64,000 bases of DNA from Youxingia wuxianensis (GTDB taxonomy: Bacteria > Bacillota > Clostridia > Oscillospirales > Ruminococcaceae): the NCBI RefSeq assembly GCF_014385085.1, contig NZ_JACRTD010000003.1, positions 1 to 64,000 of the forward strand. The letters are read 5' to 3'. Shown piece after piece: positions 8,164 through 14,778 of the stretch. The notes under the pieces were generated by a model, which had not been told where the DNA came from, did no database searches, and saw nothing but the letters and a program-made list of their open reading frames with translations. Within the stretch, counting starts at the first letter, position 1. Each line of letters opens with the position of its first letter. Position numbers and translations under genes: made by a program.

Positions 8164-8867
8164 GGGATACACCTCCTCAACATCTTTGGCTTAATACCAC
8201 AAACATAGGGACCGCCTCTACATCTCCCGTATCTGGTCGGAACGGCTGCACACACGGCATATTCCTGTCAATAATGGGTTTTGGACAGAAGCGATCCCCA
8301 TGGCTTCTGATATTAAGACTTTACATTTGTGTTGTCTTTCTGATGCGCTCGTATTCGACACTACTTCCCCAAGCGCAGAACCAGCGAATACAATGCTGGC
8401 TCATAGGGCGATTAGTCTGAACCACGGCTGGCTTCACCGTGTCATGGGAATCTCACCCCCGGCAGGATCTCTGTCGGCCGCCCTCCTTGCGTGATCCCCA
8501 TTTGGGTGGGGGCTGGGACTGGACGGAAGTATCATTGTCCCTGACGGAATCATTGCGATACAGCTTGCCATCGGCTGTTTTATGAACGGATGGACCCGCT
8601 TGGCACCTTATTTGGCCGTCGTTGATAGGTGCTTTTGCAGTCGAGCTTTCGAACTCTTTTTCAGTAAACATTTTCTTCGAGTCGATCCGCAGCACCTACA
8701 GGTGGTCTTGGCGCATCCTCCAAAGTCGCTTGCCCCTGGTCAAGGGGCCCCGGCAGGAAAGTATTCAGACAATCGGATATTCAGTTTTCAAGGAGCGCGG
8801 GGGGGGCAGATAAATTGACCCCCTCACTACTAAGCCGAGTTCGTGAGAGGGTTGAGAACCAAATTTT
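8164..8867. other. About 700 bases with no confident gene
   Basis: Only short or broken frames are present. On the minus strand two 27-codon frames (MSQHC..., MGIAS...) lack ribosome-binding sites. A degenerate-looking frame at 8453-8716 is described separately. The perfect stem GCCCC/GGGGC (8733-8749) and the stem ACCC-CTCAC/GTGAG-GGGT near 8819-8854 (just downstream of the sigma gene) are visible. The latter may terminate the regulatory operon. Confidence 0.4.
8453..8716 (-). pseudogene. Possible small gene with an in-frame TAG
   Basis: Starting at the ATG at 8714-8716, right after GGAGG, the frame reads MRQDHL, then TAG (8696-8698), then continues without further stops for 80 codons as VLRIDSKKMFTEKEFESS to a TGA at 8453. 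The continuation contains the charged phrase DGKLYRNDSVRDND. This could be a gene broken by a CAG-to-TAG change, a short leader peptide followed by an unrelated frame, or chance. I recognise no family. Confidence 0.3.
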
Positions 8868-9290
8868 TTATTTTGCTTTCATCATGCTCCTGAGTTTATC
8901 TAATACCTTCTGACGGCGCTTGTTGACACCCTTCTGAGAAATGCCAATCTGCTTCGCATATTCCCGCTCTGTCAGGCATTCAAAATATAGCGCCTGTATC
9001 AACTCCCTATCCTGGGCAGGAAGCATGGCAAGTTGATAATGCAGTTCTTCGCACAGAATACTGCAAATGGCGGAATCCTCAACTCGTTCAGCGTTCCTAT
9101 CAGGGAGCACCTCCTCGCCCAGCAGCTCATCTGTGTCCAGATCGCTATATAAAACCTTGCCGTTGCGCGTATCCTTCTCGTCCAGGGTGCGAGTGTGGCG
9201 TTCGATGCTGTAATATGCGTGATACACTTCTTTGCTGACGTCCACCAAGATTCCATCTACCCGAATCCTGTATTTTCTTTCTTCTGCCAT
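8868..9290 (-). CDS. ICE-type sigma-70 family sigma factor
   Basis: This 140-residue protein has a C-terminal sigma region 4 helix-turn-helix (LTEREYAKQIGISQKGVNKR, about residues 108-127) and a degenerate region 2-like N-terminus. Small sigma-like proteins of this kind are found beside excision/regulation genes in clostridial ICEs, where they probably direct transcription of element genes. The Shine-Dalgarno CGGAGG (9299-9304) overlaps the base of a long hairpin that follows an 11-codon leader peptide, so translation appears to be controlled by leader translation (see 9302-9349 and 9344-9379). Confidence 0.85.
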   Translation of the reverse strand: MAEERKYRIRVDGILVDVSKEVYHAYYSIERHTRTLDEKDTRNGKVLYSDLDTDELLGEEVLPDRNAERVEDSAICSILCEELHYQLAMLPAQDRELIQALYFECLTEREYAKQIGISQKGVNKRRQKVLDKLRSMMKAK

Positions 9291-9301
9291 GTGGCAAACC
9301 T

Positions 9302-9349
9302 CCGTAGCTTCAAGATTTTGATTGGAAAATCAAAACCTTGGGGCTACGG
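9302..9349 (-). promoter_or_regulatory. Hairpin overlapping the sigma gene Shine-Dalgarno site
   Basis: On the minus-strand transcript CCGTAGC pairs with GCTACGG, and inside it AAGGTTTTGATT pairs with AATCAAAATCTT around a 4-base loop. The 3' arm includes the first three bases of the CGGAGG ribosome-binding site of the sigma gene. The stop codon of the 11-codon leader peptide lies in the 5' arm, so a translating ribosome would open the structure. This is the layout of a translational attenuator. Confidence 0.65.
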
Positions 9350-9379
9350 GTACCTGGCAATGTACGCCTCCCAGCGCAT
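9344..9379 (-). CDS. Eleven-codon leader peptide before the sigma gene
   Basis: A perfect AGGAGG (9386-9391) stands six bases before ATG, followed by MRWEAYIARYP and a TAG stop. The stop falls inside the 5' arm of the hairpin that masks the sigma gene ribosome-binding site. A short frame with an ideal ribosome-binding site ending exactly there is best read as a regulatory leader peptide. No homologue is known to me. Confidence 0.6.
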   Translation of the reverse strand: MRWEAYIARYP

Positions 9380-9399
9380 GCCGGCCCTCCTAATGCCGG

Positions 9400-9436
9400 G
9401 CAGAAAAAAATCCGGGGGCGTTATAACGCCCTCCAG
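9400..9436 (-). terminator. GC-rich palindrome followed by a T tract (terminator-like)
   Basis: GGGCGTTATAACGCCC (9416-9431) is a perfect 16-base palindrome. On the minus strand it is followed by CCGGA and seven T residues, as in an intrinsic terminator with a TTATAA loop. It precedes the leader peptide, so it could attenuate transcription into the sigma gene. Confidence 0.5.
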
Positions 9437-9438
9437 CT

Positions 9439-9469
9439 CATTCCTGCCGCCATATTTGCGGCAGGAATG
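9439..9469. repeat. Perfect 12-base stem-loop in the sigma leader
   Basis: CATTCCTGCCGC and GCGGCAGGAATG flank a 7-base loop. It lies between two terminator-like hairpins in the long untranslated leader and may be part of the same control region. Confidence 0.5.
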
Positions 9470-9471
9470 AA

Positions 9472-9511
9472 AAAGGACCCGGTCACCGCGGAAAGCGGTG
9501 TCGAGTCCTTA
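9472..9511 (-). terminator. Intrinsic terminator after the ArpU-like gene
   Basis: On the minus strand GGACTCGACACCGC pairs with GCGGTGACCGGGTCC (one mismatch region), followed by TTTTTC. This is a convincing rho-independent terminator between the ArpU-like gene and the sigma gene leader. Confidence 0.7.
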
Positions 9512-9611
9512 TGTTAAGTATTCAAATTTTAGAGCATACCTGCCACTGTAGCCAGTATAGCAGGTTCAAAATCGGAAGGGAGTAGGGATTCCGTCGGGGA
9601 TGTATCGGGCT

Positions 9612-10148
9612 TTAGTCGGGATAAAGTCGGGGCACCCCATCCATCAATTCAGGGATAACATAGCCAAACAGACAGATAGAAAACAGATAAATCGCCTCCT
9701 TTTTTCGGTCATAAAACACGCTGCGCTCCATATTCAACTCATCCAGAAGCTCTTTTTCAGTACTGTTGAAACGGTAAATGAATTGCTTGCTGAGGATCTC
9801 ATAGTACAACTCTCCTCGATCTGGATACCGCTTCAGGCGTAGTAATGCACGATTGATTACATCTACCAGCATTTGGCTTTGGATAACGCAGCAGACCTTC
9901 TCCTCAAAATCCTGCAAATCTATATCTGGAGCAAAGTTCTCCAGATAGCATAGTCCGGTACTCAGGTCCTGATCGCCCAATTCCCAGGCATACTCCTGGA
10001 GCTCTTGGGCTCTCTCACTCAACACCCAGACAACATCCCGATAAATTTTGAGAATCAACTTGCTCTTATGAAAAGCCACCGTGCTGTCCAGACCAAGTGA
10101 TGAAAGTCTGCTGTGGCATTTGCGGATCGTTGCACTCTCTTTCCTCAT
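9612..10148 (-). CDS. ArpU-like/sigma-like transcriptional regulator
   Basis: The start is the ATG at 10146-10148, five bases after AAGGAGGAAACC. The product is about 178 residues. The N-terminal half is helical (IYRDVVWVLSERAQELQEYA). The C-terminus contains a sigma region 4-like helix-turn-helix (STEKELLDELNMERSVFYDR) seen in ArpU-type late regulators of phages and ICEs. A perfect 18-base palindrome lies just upstream (10165-10182) and matches one in front of the ImmR-like gene, so it is probably repressed by that protein. It is the likely activator step between repressor and sigma factor. Confidence 0.65.
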   Translation of the reverse strand: MRKESATIRKCHSRLSSLGLDSTVAFHKSKLILKIYRDVVWVLSERAQELQEYAWELGDQDLSTGLCYLENFAPDIDLQDFEEKVCCVIQSQMLVDVINRALLRLKRYPDRGELYYEILSKQFIYRFNSTEKELLDELNMERSVFYDRKKEAIYLFSICLFGYVIPELMDGVPRLYPD

Positions 10149-10164
10149 GGTTTCCTCCTTCCTT

Positions 10165-10182
10165 GTTCGCTGGCCAGCGAAC
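10165..10182. promoter_or_regulatory. Operator palindrome upstream of the ArpU-like gene
   Basis: GTTCGCTGGCCAGCGAAC is a perfect 18-base palindrome about 17 bases before the start codon. The arms GTTCGCTG/CAGCGAAC recur exactly at 11270-11287 in front of the ImmR-like repressor gene. A shared operator for one repressor is the natural reading. Confidence 0.8.
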
Positions 10183-10212
10183 ATTTTGGGCATAAAAACT
10201 TACAAGGGGCAG

Positions 10213-10240
10213 ATATAGGGTCCTGGTGAGGACCCTATAT
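10213..10240 (-). terminator. Perfect 12-base hairpin after the ImmA-like gene
   Basis: ATATAGGGTCCT and AGGACCCTATAT flank a GGTG loop immediately downstream of the ImmA-like stop codon. There is no good T tract, so it may be a weak terminator or an RNA stabiliser. Confidence 0.5.
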
Positions 10241-10255
10241 CCAAGGCACCCTTAT

Positions 10256-10870
10256 TTACATTAAATTGTGCGACTGCAAGCGAATTTGCATAGCTTGTTT
10301 GGAAACCTCAAATATCTGAGCCATCTCTGCAACTATTTGCTCCATAGTTCTTCCGGAGCGGAGACGATAAAAACACTTTTTGATTTGCGGAAGCGGCATC
10401 AGAAGGGCTGTGGCCAACGCATCCGCTTGTCTCTCTATCATTCCATCGCTCTCGTCAGTAGAGCACTGTCCATTGTATGCTGCAATATTCCCAGTCCCAG
10501 AATACAGATTCTTATGTAGCACCCAGTGGGCCAGCTCATGGGCACATGTGAAGCGAAGTCGCCCGATACTGCGAGTTTCACAAAGGCGTTCATCAATCAG
10601 AATCGTTCCTTTTCTGACAGCAATGATTTTATACGACCGTTCATCCATATCATATAGGATGACGGGGCCGTCATCAAAGATGGTTTCTCCCAATACAGCA
10701 CCATTTTTGCGGAGAATGTGATACTCCAGAATCAGGTCGAACTTTACTTCGATGATAGCTTCGATAGGGATCGGTCTCGGTTCACCACTCAGAAGCGAGC
10801 TGTCATATTCCATCAGGATTTTGCGTGCAATAGCTTCAACTGTCTCCAAGCGAATTCGCGGAACTGACAC
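10256..10870 (-). CDS. immA: ImmA/IrrE-family metallo-endopeptidase
   Basis: This 204-residue protein contains CAHELAHWVLH, the HExxH zinc-protease motif of the ImmA/IrrE family, with a preceding ICE-type N-terminal helix-rich region. In Bacillus ICEBs1, ImmA cleaves the repressor ImmR upon RecA or quorum signals and triggers excision. Here it lies just downstream of an ImmR-like gene with only 12 bases between them, and starts with GTG after GGGGGG. A matching role in inducing this element is likely but inferred. Confidence 0.88.
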   Translation of the reverse strand: MSVPRIRLETVEAIARKILMEYDSSLLSGEPRPIPIEAIIEVKFDLILEYHILRKNGAVLGETIFDDGPVILYDMDERSYKIIAVRKGTILIDERLCETRSIGRLRFTCAHELAHWVLHKNLYSGTGNIAAYNGQCSTDESDGMIERQADALATALLMPLPQIKKCFYRLRSGRTMEQIVAEMAQIFEVSKQAMQIRLQSHNLM

Positions 10871-10882
10871 CGTAGGCCCCCC

Positions 10883-11242
10883 TTATCGCGGTCGATTTTT
10901 CATTTGCTCAATGAATGCCTGCCATTCCTCGTCGGTGGCATTCACATCTTTAGAAACACGAAGTGCTGCACGAACGATATCCTTTTGCATGATATACTCT
11001 GGTAGATCGGCAGAAATCCTATTCCGAGACTTTGCAGCTAAGTCAAGCAGCCTTTCATGATCGGTTTTGCTGAGATCCAGATAGCGAGATATCCGTTCTA
11101 CAAAATCACCTTCTGGTGCGGGACGACGGCTCTGCTCAACATCACTGAGATACCCACATGCAATACCAAGATGCTTTGCGGTTTCTCGCAGCGTTAGCCT
11201 AAGTTCTTTACGCTTTGCAGAGATAAACGCTCCAAAAGTCAT
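10883..11242 (-). CDS. immR: ImmR-like XRE-family repressor
   Basis: A Cro/C1-type helix-turn-helix occupies residues 5-60 (LRLTLRETAKHLGIACGYLS). The C-terminal part is helical and is the likely ImmA target. I choose the ATG of MTFGAF at 11242, since AGGAGG lies nine bases upstream; a longer frame has no ribosome-binding site. The promoter carries a palindromic operator and a LexA-like box. Together with the adjacent ImmA-like protease it forms the maintenance/induction switch of the element. Confidence 0.85.
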   Translation of the reverse strand: MTFGAFISAKRKELRLTLRETAKHLGIACGYLSDVEQSRRPAPEGDFVERISRYLDLSKTDHERLLDLAAKSRNRISADLPEYIMQKDIVRAALRVSKDVNATDEEWQAFIEQMKNRPR

Positions 11243-11269
11243 GGTGACTTGCCTCCTGTTATTGAGGGT

Positions 11270-11287
11270 GTTCGCTGTGCAGCGAAC
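11270..11287. promoter_or_regulatory. Operator palindrome at the ImmR-like promoter
   Basis: GTTCGCTG-TG-CAGCGAAC lies just downstream of the -10 box of the ImmR-like gene and shares both 8-base arms with the operator at 10165-10182. Its position fits autorepression. Confidence 0.8.
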
Positions 11288-11294
11288 TCTTAAT

Positions 11295-11329
11295 TTCATT
11301 ATAGTCAGAACAGGTGTTCTATTCAATGG
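11295..11329 (-). promoter_or_regulatory. ImmR-like promoter with a LexA-like box in its spacer
   Basis: On the minus strand TTGAAT and TATAAT are separated by 17 bases, a near-ideal vegetative promoter. The spacer contains GAAC-AGGT-GTTC (11308-11319), which fits the GAACnnnnGTTC core of Gram-positive LexA boxes. The flanking bases are A/T rather than the usual C/G. It would couple repressor transcription to the SOS response. Confidence 0.65.
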
Positions 11330-11381
11330 CAAAAAAAAGAGTTCCCCGCAAGGTGTTAAAATTCTTTAACACCTTGCGGGG
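11330..11381 (-). terminator. Strong intrinsic terminator after the WYL regulator
   Basis: A perfect 17-base stem (11344-11360 with 11365-11381, loop ATTC) is followed on the minus strand by AACTC and eight T residues. It insulates the WYL gene, and hence the immunity array, from the ImmR operon. Confidence 0.9.
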
Positions 11382-11386
11382 GGTTC

Positions 11387-12343
11387 TCATATAAATGTAC
11401 GAGCGATATCCTGCATTTTATCTACACAGGATTGGGGTGACAAAATTCGTATTTTTCCCATAAACTTAAATACCCACCCATAAAAGGTTCCGCTGGGTTT
11501 GACTTCAATTATCACTGTAAAGTGGGTATCATCATATGGAGATATCTCGATGTCTTCACCATAATGGTCAATGATGACCCGCATCAGCTCATTGGAACAG
11601 AGAAGTTTGACCTGCTCTGCATGCTCTGCCGCAAACATATCAACCATTTTGTTCGTATAGGCGGCTACATCAAAATCAGGCATTGGCTGGAACTTGGAAT
11701 CCAACGGCTCCACGCTGGTCAGACGATCCACACGAAAATGGGCAATTCCCTTATGCTTATGAGAGTATCCAATCAAATAATAATGGTCGTTCTTCCACTC
11801 CAAAGCATAGGGGTCCAGAATATAGCGATATCCATCGTGTTTCAGGATTATCTTTTTCTCTGGCGTGTACTCATAGTATTGGAAACTGATTTGGTGTTGA
11901 TCCAAGATAGCAGTCTGAATGCTATCAATGATGTAATAGACCTTTTCGTTATGCGGCTTCACACGGCTGGAGAGGCTGGCCAACCTTTGGAGCTGTTCCG
12001 CCTGTTGGATGCTGGTCAACTGTCCCAGCTTTTGAATTAGTGCCTGAGATTTTTTCGCAGAAATCACCTTGGAGGATGCCACGGCATCTACAAGCATCTT
12101 CAACTCAGGATATTCAAAAATTCGGCTGCCAATGAAATATCTGTTTTGTGTGCTTTTGATTTGGACGATATCAATTCCTGCGGCGTCCAGCGCCTCCAAG
12201 TCAGTATAGACAGTTTGACGCACAGATGGAATCCCTTTGCTTTTGAGGTACTCTATCATCTCAGATACTGTAACCGTATGTGCTTCATCGGTTTGCTGAT
12301 AAAGAAACCGCAGCAGCTCAATGATACGGATATTACTCTGCAT
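11387..12343 (-). CDS. WYL-domain transcriptional regulator
   Basis: The protein has an N-terminal winged helix (residues 1-60, VSEMIEYLKSKGIPSVRQTV) and a WYL domain near residues 150-230 (KHDGYRYILDPYALEWKNDHYYLIGYSHKH in two halves), then a C-terminal WCX-like extension. WYL proteins sense small ligands or nucleic acids and often control defence systems. I take the ATG at 12343 (MQSNIR), eight bases after AGGAGG; the upstream GTG overlaps that site. It sits 56 bases behind the last gene of the immunity array and could regulate it. Confidence 0.88.
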   Translation of the reverse strand: MQSNIRIIELLRFLYQQTDEAHTVTVSEMIEYLKSKGIPSVRQTVYTDLEALDAAGIDIVQIKSTQNRYFIGSRIFEYPELKMLVDAVASSKVISAKKSQALIQKLGQLTSIQQAEQLQRLASLSSRVKPHNEKVYYIIDSIQTAILDQHQISFQYYEYTPEKKIILKHDGYRYILDPYALEWKNDHYYLIGYSHKHKGIAHFRVDRLTSVEPLDSKFQPMPDFDVAAYTNKMVDMFAAEHAEQVKLLCSNELMRVIIDHYGEDIEISPYDDTHFTVIIEVKPSGTFYGWVFKFMGKIRILSPQSCVDKMQDIARTFI

Positions 12344-12399
12344 TGTGATCACCTCCTAAATAGAGTTTTGTGCTCTCAAAATTATGCTCCTGCTGTTTC

Positions 12400-13278
12400 T
12401 CAGCGGCCTCCAGATGCATATTTTCCCATGTTGATGTCCAGCACTCCTCTGGGTGGCTGGATCAGAGCATCCTCATATTGGCACTTCCACTGGATTTCCC
12501 TGCTCATCTGACCATTCTCTACGCCGTCTATCGTTTCTCCATCCTGAATGGGGTTGTCATTGGCCAGAATATAGGACGCCACATTGTAGGCGTGGTTTAC
12601 CACCCAGTTGGGGTCCATATCGTGGAAGTGGTACTGGAGATCCGGCAGAAACAGGGTGCCCATGCCCACCGTGTCAATGAGCATATCCTCAGTGCCCTCA
12701 ATGTTGAAGAATCGGACATTGACGCCAAAGCGGATGAACCGATCCGGGCCCTCAATCTGATGGGAGCGCACATCCTCTGCCAGAAACAGCTTGCCGCAGT
12801 TCTGGAAATAGAATGCTTCGCATGAGGGGTACAGCTCCGCCAGAGCCTCCAAGAAGTTGGCGTCCAGGTTGGCCCGCTCCAGCGCCGGAAGCGCCGCAGC
12901 CAGCATATCGGTGGCCACCACCTGATACCGGCACTCCCGGAAAATCCGCTCTCGGTCTTCCTGGCAGTCCCACATCTGGCTCAGCAAAAAGGCATCAAAA
13001 CCTTTGCCCTTGAACTTGTCGCATTTCATCACCATCAGCTGCACCGGGCATTTGCCGTCCTGAAATTCCGCGATATGATCCAGGGCGGCAAAGCCGGCCA
13101 TTTTCTTATCATAACAGATGCACTCTGCTGATCCGATGTGTTTCCCCATTACGGCAGTCATTTTATCTTTGTCCGGCATGTCCACCGGCTCTTTGAACAG
13201 CATCTGAATGAGATAGGGGCCGCCGGGCTGGGGGCCCTTTTTGTCATCCAGGTTCTGCTGGAATACTTTATCGCTCAT
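12400..13278 (-). CDS. DUF4261-like immunity-type protein
   Basis: This 292-residue protein has the features of the DUF4261 family: an N-terminal GGPYLIQMLFKEPV strand, and a C-terminal NHAYNVASYILANDNPIQDG phrase like the DUF4261 segment of the giant protein at 20236. DUF4261 domains recur in poly-immunity loci. The start MSDKVFQQ at 13278 follows GGAGGTGGAGACCAA. It is the promoter-distal end of the array. Function is inferred from family and context only. Confidence 0.7.
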   Translation of the reverse strand: MSDKVFQQNLDDKKGPQPGGPYLIQMLFKEPVDMPDKDKMTAVMGKHIGSAECICYDKKMAGFAALDHIAEFQDGKCPVQLMVMKCDKFKGKGFDAFLLSQMWDCQEDRERIFRECRYQVVATDMLAAALPALERANLDANFLEALAELYPSCEAFYFQNCGKLFLAEDVRSHQIEGPDRFIRFGVNVRFFNIEGTEDMLIDTVGMGTLFLPDLQYHFHDMDPNWVVNHAYNVASYILANDNPIQDGETIDGVENGQMSREIQWKCQYEDALIQPPRGVLDINMGKYASGGR

Positions 13279-13306
13279 TTGGTCTCCACCTCCTGACAAA
13301 TCCTCT

Positions 13307-14086
13307 TTAATAATCAAGCAGGATGGGCACCTGCTGTTCCTCGGCAAACCGCATGGCCCGCCAGAACATGGAAAAGGCGAACTTGGCCAGGGATTGGGTA
13401 TCGTACTGGGTGTGTTCCGGGATGTCCGCTTTGCTGTACTGTCCGTCCGAGCCTATGGTGCCGTCCACCGGGTAGCCCTCGGTGTCGGCCCAATCGAGGA
13501 TGGTGTCCTCATCCGCCTGCCATGCCAGCTGGTTCAGCTTCTCCAGTTCCTTCCGCAGACCGCCCAGGGTGGCGATCATAGCCTGATCGTCGGTGGGCAG
13601 AGGGGCCTGAAAGAAGAAGGCATCCGACAGAGGCAGCCACCAAGTGGCCCCACGGAACAGGGACCAGACCCGCTCCTCATCTGATGCAAGGCGGGAGATC
13701 AGAGGATGCTCCCCAAAGTCCCAGTTTTTCTCCACAGTAGGCGGCACCGGCTCTCCATATGTATGGCAGGCGGCCACCAGCAGCATGGCGCCGAAGGCGT
13801 CCCAGTCCGGCTTGTCGGTGTAGTAGGGTTTCTCATTGTCCTCCGGCCAGGGGGCGTAGGGCTCCTGCCCCGGCTGGGCGATGGCAGCCAGAATCTGGTC
13901 CCGCCAGTTCTCTACCGCCGCCTGAACCTCCGCCGGGGACAGCTCCTCCCCATCATCGGCAGGCTCTCCATCTGGGGTAATCCGGTTGAAGGTATATCCA
14001 TTTTTCTCAGCCCACTGCTGGACAACGGTTTTCCAGTTGTGAGAGTAGTACCGGGTCAATGTTCCGGCGTAGATGTCAAGTCCCAT
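13307..14086 (-). CDS. Hypothetical protein, immunity array
   Basis: The 259-residue acidic protein starts MGLDIYAGTLTRYYSHNWKT, an opening I associate with uncharacterised clostridial proteins but no named domain. It is tryptophan-rich, has no signal peptide or membrane segment, and is preceded by AAAGGAGGCATCACT. The gene is followed 28 bases later by the DUF4261-like gene. A cytosolic immunity function is likely from context. Confidence 0.75.
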   Translation of the reverse strand: MGLDIYAGTLTRYYSHNWKTVVQQWAEKNGYTFNRITPDGEPADDGEELSPAEVQAAVENWRDQILAAIAQPGQEPYAPWPEDNEKPYYTDKPDWDAFGAMLLVAACHTYGEPVPPTVEKNWDFGEHPLISRLASDEERVWSLFRGATWWLPLSDAFFFQAPLPTDDQAMIATLGGLRKELEKLNQLAWQADEDTILDWADTEGYPVDGTIGSDGQYSKADIPEHTQYDTQSLAKFAFSMFWRAMRFAEEQQVPILLDY

Positions 14087-14110
14087 AGTGATGCCTCCTT
14101 TTTTGCTTGG

Positions 14111-14416
14111 TCAAAGCCGTTCCAGGGTACAGTCGTGCCCGGAATGGTCGGTATCCAAAATGATTTCCACAATGGTGTCCATAGTCTCTTTCCCGAGATT
14201 ACGGACGCCTTTTTCAAAGGCCAGCCACTGGATGTGGATGGGTTGTCCATACTCATGCCGCCCAAAACCGCCCCGGAGAATATCGTTAAAGGCGTTCAGG
14301 TTCCGACCGATCTTCCAGTCCAAACCGAAGGTAAATACCCGCTCCACCTCGTCATAAAAACCGGCCATGTTAGAAAAGCGGCGGCCGTCGATGGTGAACA
14401 CCTCTCTCATATCCAT
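14111..14416 (-). CDS. Barstar-family ribonuclease inhibitor
   Basis: The 101-residue protein matches barstar: IDGRRFSNMAGFYDEVERVF, a GLDWKIGRNLNAFNDILRGG helix-strand and the following WLAFEKGVRNLG. Barstars bind and block barnase-type ribonucleases, which are common toxin domains of contact-dependent systems. No barnase gene is present, so it would protect against a foreign toxin or a chromosomal partner. The gene overlaps the stop of the upstream 117-residue gene. Confidence 0.88.
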   Translation of the reverse strand: MDMREVFTIDGRRFSNMAGFYDEVERVFTFGLDWKIGRNLNAFNDILRGGFGRHEYGQPIHIQWLAFEKGVRNLGKETMDTIVEIILDTDHSGHDCTLERL

Positions 14417-14760
14417 ATAAATGGCTCCTTTAAGTGGTATTTCTCCATGATCTTATTTTCCAAAGCTTCATAGGCATCCATATCCTCTGGCTGCGCCGGA
14501 ATGCCTTTTTCCCACCAGTAACCGTTCCCATAGTAGAAAGACATAGCCCAGTAATAAGGCAGGTCATGGCTGAATACCGCCACTCCCAAGGCATCGGCCA
14601 CTGGCGCTGCCAGCGGTGAGCGTTCCACTGTCTGGGAGGCTTCCGCATAGGAGATCCCCACCAGCTCCACCAGCAGATGCTTCACCAGTTCGCAGAAGCT
14701 GTACTGGTTGAATATGACCTGACCATCCTCATCTTTGAACACAAGTCCATCTCTCACCAT
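14407..14760 (-). CDS. Hypothetical small protein coupled to barstar
   Basis: This 117-residue acidic protein ends in KIMEKYHLKEPFIWI. It has a helical N-terminal half (CELVKHLLVELVGISYAEAS) and an aromatic centre (YYWAMSFYYGNGYWWEKG). Its 3' end overlaps the barstar start by ten bases, indicating coupled translation. No family is recognised; by position it is an immunity protein. Confidence 0.7.
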   Translation of the reverse strand: MVRDGLVFKDEDGQVIFNQYSFCELVKHLLVELVGISYAEASQTVERSPLAAPVADALGVAVFSHDLPYYWAMSFYYGNGYWWEKGIPAQPEDMDAYEALENKIMEKYHLKEPFIWI

Positions 14761-14778
14761 GGTATTTCTCTCCGTTTT

